Below are positions 1 to 5,998 of a stretch of DNA of 13,314 nt, piece by piece. The position numbers and the translations under genes were made by a program. This DNA comes from Pseudomonadota bacterium. Its GTDB lineage: Bacteria; Pseudomonadota; Alphaproteobacteria; Sphingomonadales; Sphingomonadaceae. The notes beneath the pieces are model-generated. The model did not search any database. It was not told the origin of the DNA and was given only the letters and a program-made list of their open reading frames with translations. The DNA lies in contig JAFAGN010000153.1 of NCBI GenBank assembly GCA_023422695.1, positions 1-13,314 on the forward strand, written 5' to 3'. Each line of letters starts with the position of its first letter. Within the stretch, counting starts at the first letter, position 1.

Positions 1-373
1 GCTGCGAGCCCCTCCGCCACCAAGCGACCCTTTGGCGGACTTGAAGCTCGACTATTGTCGCGTCGGGCGGTGAGCGAGGGGGTGGCTCGTGCCGGGACGG
101 CGACAAAATCAATGCCGCAAAGTGACGCGATCGCAGGGCCGCCGCAACCATGGCGGTGGGCTAGCACGTCATCGCGGCGGGAAATCCTGCTTGCGGCGCT
201 GATTGAGCTGGCGTTGCTGACGATCCTGATCGGCGGTGATGGTCGGCAACGCTGACGCTGCGGGGCGGACAAGGCGGCCGATTGTCAATCGCACGACACG
301 GGACATCCTATCGGCTGCGTCGCGGCATTATCGGCGAGGCATCGGTGCATCATCTCGGGCCTTCCCGAAAATG
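1..373. other. Left-edge region without a confident gene
   Basis: No convincing gene was found here. On the plus strand one frame is open from the first base to a TGA at 253-255. Its last third encodes a hydrophobic stretch (about REILLAALIELALLTILIGG) using GC-ending codons, so it could be the C-terminal end of a gene starting to the left. The only internal start is a TTG at 55 without a good ribosome binding site. The first 40 bases hold a 7-bp inverted repeat (TCCGCCA at 13-19, TGGCGGA at 33-39). Bases 256-373 show no coding signal that I trust. A short hairpin, TCGGG-CCTT-CCCGA (about 355-368), lies just past the 3' end of the minus-strand membrane protein gene and might help end its transcript, although no T-run follows it on that strand. 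Confidence 0.3.
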
Positions 374-802
374 TCACCAGCCCTCCCAACAGGTGGCAAG
401 GATGGATATCCAGGCATAGGCGATCGCCACGCTAGAGCCCAAGCCCAGCACTGCGGCCAGTCGCTGCGTCATGCTGCCGGCGAACGAAAAGGCGTTGATG
501 CCAAAAGCGCGGAAGACATAGGCCAGCGGATTGAGCCATCCGCCAGCCATCATGGCCCACACCGCGGACGGTTGCGGCGTGACTGCAAAAACGATGACCA
601 GTCCCCCCGCCAGCCCCTGCATCAATCCCAGCATCAACCAGTCGAGATGGGCCGCGCCGACCTGTTTGAAATTCATACCTTTGAGAAGCTGGCGCCCCCA
701 AGGTTGCATTGGCGCCAACATCATGAAGCCGAGGAAGGTCGAAAACAGCATCGACGCGGCCCCCGAAAAGAGCAGCAGTTTTGGGGCGTCGGTCATGTCC
801 AT
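374..802 (-). CDS. Small four-helix membrane protein, possibly related to hydroxylaminobenzene-mutase-like proteins
   Basis: A 142-residue integral membrane protein of unknown function. Four hydrophobic segments are visible at about residues 9-30, 54-74, 80-98 and 114-136, joined by short loops, so both termini should lie on the same side of the inner membrane. The pattern of an early hydrophobic helix, then GAAHLDWLMLGLMQGLAGG, then a Gly/Asn/Tyr-containing third helix, is reminiscent of small HabB-type (hydroxylaminobenzene mutase-like) membrane proteins. That resemblance is from memory of the family pattern and is weak. The ATG at 802 lies 9 bases past the stop of the LprI-like gene on the same strand, with a modest AGGCG upstream, so the two are probably one transcript. 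No catalytic motif is evident. Confidence 0.75.
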   Translation of the reverse strand: MDMTDAPKLLLFSGAASMLFSTFLGFMMLAPMQPWGRQLLKGMNFKQVGAAHLDWLMLGLMQGLAGGLVIVFAVTPQPSAVWAMMAGGWLNPLAYVFRAFGINAFSFAGSMTQRLAAVLGLGSSVAIAYAWISILATCWEGW

Positions 803-811
803 CGGTCGCGC

Positions 812-1267
812 CTAATATCCATTGGGAATGGGCGGCTGGTATGCGCGCAGCCATTGGGTACGGTTCGAAATGACGTCCAGCCGGCAACTGGTATCGACAA
901 GTTGGCCGCCCGAGCCGCCTGCCATTCCCGACTGGAGGAGTTCGGCGTTGCAAATGTCCCAGCGGGTTTTCAGCCACGTGTGCTGAAGACCTTTCAGTCG
1001 CATTCTCGCTGTGCCGCCTGGCAACCGGCGCAGCGCGTCGCGATACGCTGCGTTCAATGCGCGATCGAGCCGGCGATATTCGCTCGCCATGCAATCCTGC
1101 ATCGCCGCAGTAACCCCCGCGCTGTCGCGAACGCACTGGCGAAACGCGGGCGAACGATCGTTGGTCGGAGGGGCGGCGACTGACACGCCGCCGTTGCTCG
1201 CCAACACGGGCGCGGCGGCGAGCACCAACCAGCGGAACGGTGCATATCCTTGCGGGAACCCTGGCAC
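812..1267 (-). CDS. Exported LprI/DUF1311-like cysteine-rich protein
   Basis: A 151-residue exported protein with a DUF1311 (lysozyme inhibitor LprI N-terminal) type domain. The N terminus has a hydrophobic signal segment (about residues 11-31) ending in an Ala-rich stretch before PPTND. The mature part has four cysteines (45, 59, 106, 128), as expected for two disulfides. It also has the family pattern of a helix DCMASEYRRLDRALNAAY followed by a basic/aromatic helix with QHTWLKTRWDIC. The start is a GTG, supported by GGGAG at about 1277-1281 on this strand, 9 bases upstream of it. In Mycobacterium LprI the family inhibits lysozyme, but most DUF1311 proteins are uncharacterised, so a lysozyme-inhibitor role here is only a guess. 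It is first in a likely operon with the downstream membrane protein and divergent from the ankyrin protein gene. Confidence 0.8.
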   Translation of the reverse strand: MPGFPQGYAPFRWLVLAAAPVLASNGGVSVAAPPTNDRSPAFRQCVRDSAGVTAAMQDCMASEYRRLDRALNAAYRDALRRLPGGTARMRLKGLQHTWLKTRWDICNAELLQSGMAGGSGGQLVDTSCRLDVISNRTQWLRAYQPPIPNGY

Positions 1268-1410
1268 GCCGTTTTTCTCCCGTTTTGACAGGTCGGGCGA
1301 GGCCGCTGCCTTTGAACGCGATAGGGCGTGTCATGGCGGCGCGGCAGGGCGGGCGGCGTACCAGTGCATCGATGGATGTTGTGTTCGATCGGCCGAAGGC
1401 GCTTGTCGTT

Positions 1411-2079
1411 ATGATGACGATTTCGCACAGAATGACCGGGCGGCTCGCCCACGCGGCGCTGGGGTGTTGGGCGTGCCTGATCGGCCTGGCGGCGACGGAC
1501 CGCGCCTCGGCCAATCCGCCGGTTCACGCGGTTGCGAACGACGAGCGCGCGCCGAGCATCGCAGAATGCATCGCCGCAGGATCGGGCGTGGAAAGCATAT
1601 CCATGCTGCTCGATGCAGGTCGCGACCCGCTGGCTCCCGACGGTGACGGCGACACGCCGATGCACGCCGCCGCGATGGTGCGCGATCCCACCTATCTGCA
1701 ACTGTTGCTGGCGCGCCAGCTGAGTCCCGATGTCTCCAACCGCATCACTGGCCGGACGCCGATCATGTCCGCGATGCTGGCCGAACGCGACCGTCAGGTC
1801 ACGCTGCTCCTGGCGGCCGGGGCGAATGTCGCGCTGGCCGATGCGATGGGCAACACGCCGCTGCACATCGCGGCGCAGATCAACGAACCGGGCTATGTTC
1901 TGGCGCTGCTGGAAGCGGGCGCGCCTGCGGCCGCGCGGAATGCGCAGAGGCAGACGTTCCAACGCTATCTGTTCATGACCGCCGATCATCTGCTGAACGA
2001 CGAAACGCGGCGTGAGCGGCGCGCGGTTGCAAGCTGGTTGGTGCGCCGGGGCATCGCATTGGAGACGGCAGCACCATGA
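1411..2079 (+). CDS. Exported ankyrin-repeat protein
   Basis: A 222-residue ankyrin-repeat protein predicted to be exported. From the ATG at 1411 the first 34 residues form a signal peptide: basic start, hydrophobic core ALGCWACLIGLAA, cleavage after ASA and before NPP. Three to four ankyrin repeats follow: a degenerate one at about 48-77 (LLDAGRDPLAPDGDG), then 78-112 (GDTPMHAAAM), 113-145 (GRTPIMSAMLA, LLLAAGANVALAD) and 146-180 (GNTPLHIAAQ, LLEAGAPAAARN). A basic helical tail ends the protein. Such repeats bind protein partners and have no enzymatic role. The frame is open further upstream (GTG 1240, ATG 1333, ATG 1372), but those starts would bury the signal peptide, and 1411 has AAGG about 11 bases upstream. 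ATG 1432 is a possible alternative. The stop overlaps the next start as ATGA, which indicates translational coupling. Confidence 0.85.
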   Translation: MMTISHRMTGRLAHAALGCWACLIGLAATDRASANPPVHAVANDERAPSIAECIAAGSGVESISMLLDAGRDPLAPDGDGDTPMHAAAMVRDPTYLQLLLARQLSPDVSNRITGRTPIMSAMLAERDRQVTLLLAAGANVALADAMGNTPLHIAAQINEPGYVLALLEAGAPAAARNAQRQTFQRYLFMTADHLLNDETRRERRAVASWLVRRGIALETAAP

Positions 2080-3167
2080 TATTGAAGCAAGGGATATCGT
2101 TCGCCGCGGGGTTCGCGCTGCTGTCTGCACCGATGGCGCAAGCGACCTTGCCCCCGCCACCGCCGCCCGAATATGGCGCTTATGGTCCGCTGACCGTCTG
2201 TGAAGGCGATCTGTCGATCGCGGTCTCGCCGATGCAGGCGGTACATCTGGTCGGTCCAATCTTTCGGATCATTGGCGATGACATATTGATCGCGGCAACG
2301 CCGATGGTGATGCCGGTGTCGGCATTCGGGGCGGTCGACGGAGTGGCCCAACACGGTATCTTCACGGTCGGCGGCGCGCCGGGGAATTTGAAGATGGCGT
2401 TTCGCTATTCGGGCGAACTGCCCGCCAGCGCGGCGCCTTATGTGGCCTATGCGCACGACGGTTTTGGCAAGAATGATGTCCGCTACGCCATCGAAACACG
2501 GTCAGCGCGCGCTGCGACCGAAAACATGATAGCGATGCTGATCGTCGCGTCGCCGTCGTTCGACGGCACCGACGCCGACAAGGCAATATTGGAACGGTTC
2601 CGGTTGAATGCGTCGGACGCATCGACCTGTGTCCGGCCCGCCGATCTGAATGCAGGCAAGGCGGATTTTGGTGCGGCCGGTTTCGTGCGATCTTTCGACG
2701 ACCCATTTTACCCCGGCCTGTATCCAGCCCGTCCCGATGCCGGGCCGGGCTATCATTGCCAGGGTGGCATCGGTTTTGCGGTGGCGGCGGGGGAGCAACT
2801 GCGCCGCCCCTGGAAATCGCAGCGTAGCGGCGCATCCTATCTGATCCGTGACGGCGTAACGGTTACGGTCTCGGGGCCGACCGAACCGATGCGGCGCACC
2901 GACCCGGGCAATGCCGACGAGCATCCGGCCGGGCTTTTGCACGGCAATGCGGTCACCTTTTACCCAAGCCGCGGTGTCGGGCCGCCCTATGCGGCGCCGG
3001 GGGTCCGCGAAGACGGCAGCTGGCTGGTCGAGCCTGGTAAGGATCGCAACAGGCGGCTGGAAATTCGCTTTCCCGCCGGGGCCAAGGCAAGCCTTGGGTT
3101 CTCGCTGATCGAGCGGCTGGAATTTGTGGCGGACGACGATCCGCGTTGCCGGATCACGCCGCGCTGA
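2076..3167 (+). CDS. Exported protein of unknown family with four cysteines
   Basis: A 363-residue protein that I do not recognise. Residues 1-23 form a clear signal peptide ending AQA before TLPPPPPP, so it is predicted to be periplasmic or outside the cell. A six-proline run follows the cleavage site, which may act as a stiff linker. The body is rich in Gly, Pro and beta-type segments and has exactly four cysteines (42, 185, 228, 358), which could form two disulfides. No catalytic triad, metal motif or membrane segment was seen. The start is well supported: GGAGA at 2061-2065, 10-11 bases upstream, and a 4-base ATGA overlap with the ankyrin gene's stop. This coupling suggests that the two products act together in the envelope, for example as a scaffold and its client, but that is inference. 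The gene ends at TGA 3165-3167. Confidence 0.8.
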   Translation: MILKQGISFAAGFALLSAPMAQATLPPPPPPEYGAYGPLTVCEGDLSIAVSPMQAVHLVGPIFRIIGDDILIAATPMVMPVSAFGAVDGVAQHGIFTVGGAPGNLKMAFRYSGELPASAAPYVAYAHDGFGKNDVRYAIETRSARAATENMIAMLIVASPSFDGTDADKAILERFRLNASDASTCVRPADLNAGKADFGAAGFVRSFDDPFYPGLYPARPDAGPGYHCQGGIGFAVAAGEQLRRPWKSQRSGASYLIRDGVTVTVSGPTEPMRRTDPGNADEHPAGLLHGNAVTFYPSRGVGPPYAAPGVREDGSWLVEPGKDRNRRLEIRFPAGAKASLGFSLIERLEFVADDDPRCRITPR

Positions 3168-3410
3168 CCCCGATCGCACTGTAACTCGTCGTGTACCGGT
3201 TCACGCGGTCGATTGGGTTCATGGCTCAGCTCGGCTAGGATGTGGAAGTCGATAAATTTCCACAGGATTGTGTCGATGCAGGGGCTGAATTTCCACGATC
3301 TTGCGCTCGCTCGGGCGCCGGGCTCGGTCGATCATGGTCGGCGCGCAAGGCCGTATGACGGATGCGGCGGACGTGCCGATGGTCGCCGCCTAGCGCCGAT
3401 CGGCGTGCGG
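3168..3410. other. Convergent intergenic gap with repeats
   Basis: This 243-base gap separates two convergent genes and has no credible ORF. It contains an inverted repeat GTGGAA/TTCCAC (3242-3247 and 3258-3263). The 9-mer AATTTCCAC occurs at 3255-3263 and again at 3288-3296, exactly 33 bases apart. CGCCGATCGGCG, a perfect 12-base palindrome, sits at 3394-3405, six bases past the stop of the LuxR-type gene on the minus strand. None of these is followed by a T-run. A promoter-like pair, TTGGGT (3213-3218) and TAGGAT (3236-3241) with a 17-base spacer, lies upstream of the repeats on the plus strand. Confidence 0.4.
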
Positions 3411-3854
3411 CTACGCCGCGAGCGTGACGGGGTAAATCGGTGCTGCGTTTTGGGAGATCAGCGAGCGCCGCATGCTCCGGCGGCAGGGGTAGCCCAGCAC
3501 GCGCAAGATGTTCGAGACATGGTTGCGCACGGTGAAATGCGACAGACCCAGCTTGCGGCCGATTTCCTTGTTCGACAGGCCACCGAGCAGATAGTCGAGG
3601 ATTTCGCGCTGCCGGTCAGTGAGCGGCGAGGACCGGTCGTTGGGGCTCGCCGCCGCGTCGCGCGCGTCGCGATCGACGTAAAGCTGCGACAGGTTGATGA
3701 TCTCCGAGCCCGGCAGGGCGGACTTTATCCTCGAAATGGCATCGTCGTCGCGGTACCGCGATATCGTGACCAGCACGATGGTGCGTTCCTCGAGGGGGGA
3801 GGGATCCATCGCCGCACGCAGCGCCGGATACGATGACGGGTCGATATGTTTCAT
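3411..3854 (-). CDS. Short LuxR-type HTH transcription factor
   Basis: A 147-residue DNA-binding protein of the LuxR/FixJ (GerE) helix-turn-helix family. The HTH domain covers about residues 76-134. It begins with LTDRQREILDYLLGGLSNKEIG and carries the recognition region LGLSHFTVRNHVSNILRVLG, a close fit to the family consensus. The first 75 residues contain a stretch (TIVLVTISRYRDDD) like a beta strand plus helix, but no Asp-Asp pocket, phospho-Asp or Lys as in a receiver, so activity is probably not controlled by direct phosphorylation. An in-frame TAG at about 3867-3869 rules out a longer N terminus, so this is not a clipped start. The normally conserved region after the HTH (LG.....) continues as YPCRRSMRRSLIS and is more basic than usual. 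The gene is divergent from the kinase/regulator operon and may control it or itself. The ribosome binding site is weak. Confidence 0.8.
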   Translation of the reverse strand: MKHIDPSSYPALRAAMDPSPLEERTIVLVTISRYRDDDAISRIKSALPGSEIINLSQLYVDRDARDAAASPNDRSSPLTDRQREILDYLLGGLSNKEIGRKLGLSHFTVRNHVSNILRVLGYPCRRSMRRSLISQNAAPIYPVTLAA

Positions 3855-3860
3855 GGCGCG

Positions 3861-3873
3861 GCGATGCTATCGC
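3861..3873. promoter_or_regulatory. Candidate operator (GCGAT-N3-ATCGC) in the luxR/kinase divergent region
   Basis: A perfect 5-bp inverted repeat with a 3-base spacer lies 6 bases upstream of the LuxR-type start codon and about 90 bases upstream of the kinase start. LuxR-family regulators bind as dimers to short inverted repeats, so its place in the only divergent control region next to such a regulator makes it a candidate operator. Arms this short also arise by chance in GC-rich DNA. Confidence 0.25.
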
Positions 3874-3961
3874 ACTGTCGGCGCAGGATGAGGGGGAAAC
3901 CGGCGATTGGCTTGTTGGACGTAATGAACGGGTGGAGTTTTCTACCAATGGCTTGTCGGCG

Positions 3962-5095
3962 ATGACGAGCGTTAAGGAGCGACCGGCGGAATCGACGCTT
4001 TTTCCGCAGAACGACGCGCGCCTGCCCGCGTCATCGCCGTCCGCTGTGGTGCAGGAGCGCAAGGCGATTACGGTGACGACGGTCAAGCTCGCGGCGCTGT
4101 TCTGGTTCTGCGTTTTCATCACCGACAGCTTTCTGTGGGGTCTGGCCGGCGTCGATCCCGTCAAGTCGGCGCTGGGCAAGCTGATCACGAACAGCTTTGG
4201 CGTCGGGCTGACGCTGATCGTCACCGCGCTGCTGTTCATGCTGCGTCGGGCGTCGATCTTTGTCAAAGTGACCGTCATTTTTGCATTTTCGGTCTTTGCC
4301 GCCGCCATCCTCAGCGGCATCGACATTCTGGTCTATATCTGGTTCGTTCAGCCCGCGAACTGGTCGTTCGATCAGGTGGTGTTCGGCCACACGATGATTT
4401 CCAGCACCGGGATGTTCTTCGGCTGGTCGTGCCTGTACGTCGCGCTCCTCTACAGCTTCGATGTCCGCGACCGCGAGCGCAGTCTGGCGCTCGCCCGCGA
4501 GGAGGCATTGTCGGCGCAGATGCGGGCGCTGCGCTATCAGATCAACCCGCACTTCCTGTTCAACACGCTGAATTCGGCGATGGGGCTGGTCGAAGAGGGC
4601 GCGACGGCGCGCGCCCAGCGGATGATGGTTTCGCTGTCGACCTTCCTGCGCCAGACTCTCGAACTCGATCCGTTGAAGGACGTGACCCTCGCCGCCGAAC
4701 TCGAATTGCAGGAAGATTATCTCGAGATCGAGCGCGAGCGCTTTCCCGACCGCATGCGGTTCACGATCGATGTCGATGAAGCCGCGTTGCAGGCGCTCGT
4801 GCCGAACCTGTTGCTGCAACCGCTCGTCGAAAACGCGGTCAAACATGGGGTCGAGCCGTGCACGGGCGAAGTCGGTATCCGGATTACCGCGTGGCGCGAT
4901 GGAAAACAATTGGCCATCCGGGTCGAGAATGATCTGTGTTCGATCGATGAGGCCTCGTCGCGGCCGGGCAGCCGGATCGGGCTGCGCAACGTCGCTGAGC
5001 GGCTCGCGGCGCGCTTTGGAACGCGAAGCTCGTTCGAAACCAAATTGACCCCGGCGCTGTTCCGCGCCGAGATCAAGCTGCCATGGTCGGTTTGA
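3962..5095 (+). CDS. LytS/YehU-type sensor histidine kinase
   Basis: A 377-residue membrane histidine kinase of the LytS/YehU class (His_kinase plus HATPase_c domains). Four membrane helices lie at about residues 39-62, 72-95, 98-129 and 138-166, with a short charged helix (RDRERSLALAREEALSAQ) linking them to the kinase core. The phospho-acceptor is His197 in the class signature QINPHFLFNTLNS. The ATP-binding domain shows an N box (LLLQPLVENAVKHG, Asn291) and a G box (GSRIGLRNVAERL, about 336-348), so it looks catalytically complete. There is no separate extracellular sensor domain, so the signal is probably sensed within the membrane. ATG 3962 was chosen because it precedes a normal cytosolic leader. 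The frame is open back to 3833, but that would overlap the divergent gene. The stop shares a base or more with the next gene, so this is a two-component operon. Confidence 0.9.
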   Translation: MTSVKERPAESTLFPQNDARLPASSPSAVVQERKAITVTTVKLAALFWFCVFITDSFLWGLAGVDPVKSALGKLITNSFGVGLTLIVTALLFMLRRASIFVKVTVIFAFSVFAAAILSGIDILVYIWFVQPANWSFDQVVFGHTMISSTGMFFGWSCLYVALLYSFDVRDRERSLALAREEALSAQMRALRYQINPHFLFNTLNSAMGLVEEGATARAQRMMVSLSTFLRQTLELDPLKDVTLAAELELQEDYLEIERERFPDRMRFTIDVDEAALQALVPNLLLQPLVENAVKHGVEPCTGEVGIRITAWRDGKQLAIRVENDLCSIDEASSRPGSRIGLRNVAERLAARFGTRSSFETKLTPALFRAEIKLPWSV

Positions 5096-5874
5096 TGCGG
5101 CAATTTGCGATCCTGGTCGTCGACGACGAACCTTTGGCGCGCCGCCGCGTGGTGCGGCTGGCGCAGCAACTGCCGTGGGTCGGCGACGTCGCGCAGGCGG
5201 GCAATGTCGCGCAGGCGGCCGACTGGCTGGCCCGTGCCACTTGCCACATCATCTTGCTCGATATCCGGATGCCCGGGGGCAGCGGGTTTGACCTGCTCGG
5301 CCATTTGCCCGACCCGGCTCCGGCGGTGATCTTTGTGACCGCGTTCAGCGACCAGGCGCTGCGCGCCTTCGATGCGCAGGCGGTCGATTATGTCACCAAG
5401 CCGATCGAGGCCGGACGGTTCCAGGTCGCGATGGAGCGCGCCCGCATGGCGATCGAGCAAAAACAAAGCGCCGACCGCATCCGCGAACTGGAAGAGGTCG
5501 TCGCGACGCTGCGCGCGGCAGAGCCTGAAACGCGCAATCAGCTCGGCGAATTATGGGTTCGCGCGGGCGGTGAATATGTCCGGATCAAGCCCGAGAGCAT
5601 CTCGCACATCAGTGCCGAACGCGACTATGTCCGTGTCCATGCCGACGGGAACAGCTATCTGTACAATGAAAATCTGGCTACGCTCGAGCGGCTGTTGCCG
5701 ACGGTCCAATTTCAGCGCATCCACCGTAGCACGATGGTCCGCATCGACGCCGTCGAACGCGTCAAGGCCGGGCAGTTCCATTCGCTGATCGCGGTGCTGA
5801 ACGATGGCACCGAAGTGCGCGTCGGCCGTACCTATACCGCAGCAATCCGCGCCCGGCTCGCGCGCCGCGATTGA
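5083..5874 (+). CDS. LytTR-family response regulator
   Basis: A 263-residue two-component response regulator. The receiver domain (about residues 7-125) has the acidic pocket Asp14/Asp15, the phospho-acceptor Asp60 in LLDIRMPG, Thr86 in FVTAF and Lys106 in VTKP, so all key residues are present. A helical linker (about 110-150) leads to a C-terminal LytTR DNA-binding domain (about 157-260) with the usual ISHISAERDYVRVHADG and FQRIHRSTMVRID blocks. LytTR proteins bind direct repeats in promoters and, with LytS-type kinases, typically control envelope or carbon-uptake genes; the target here is unknown. ATG 5083 overlaps the kinase gene by 13 bases. ATG 5095, overlapping the kinase stop TGA by one base, would give 259 residues and is an equally plausible start. 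The partner kinase is immediately upstream. Confidence 0.92.
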   Translation: MVGLMRQFAILVVDDEPLARRRVVRLAQQLPWVGDVAQAGNVAQAADWLARATCHIILLDIRMPGGSGFDLLGHLPDPAPAVIFVTAFSDQALRAFDAQAVDYVTKPIEAGRFQVAMERARMAIEQKQSADRIRELEEVVATLRAAEPETRNQLGELWVRAGGEYVRIKPESISHISAERDYVRVHADGNSYLYNENLATLERLLPTVQFQRIHRSTMVRIDAVERVKAGQFHSLIAVLNDGTEVRVGRTYTAAIRARLARRD

Positions 5875-5998
5875 CGCGGCCGCCGGTTCCTCGCCACCGC
5901 AGCGCAAAGTTTTTCTTGCCCGTCTTGCAGGGCGAACCGCCTTGTTTCCGCTACGTCGCCGTGCAAGGGGACGCGCACGAAAAGCGGGAGAGGAAGCG

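Noticed and set aside
432..1514. 360-residue minus-strand frame
   Set aside because: It overlaps the LprI-like and membrane protein genes in a different frame and has an Arg-rich shadow composition with no domain.
1054..2259. 401-residue minus-strand frame opposite the ankyrin gene
   Set aside because: Arg/His/Gln-rich with no domain, overlapping three better supported genes.
3168..3410. Direct repeats as a possible CRISPR or attachment site
   Set aside because: There are only two copies of a 9-mer, no spacers, no integrase or cas gene nearby and no duplicated tRNA end.
3213..3836. 207-residue plus-strand frame across the gap and the LuxR-type gene
   Set aside because: No ribosome binding site and a composition typical of antisense. 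The minus strand encodes a clear LuxR HTH over the same bases.
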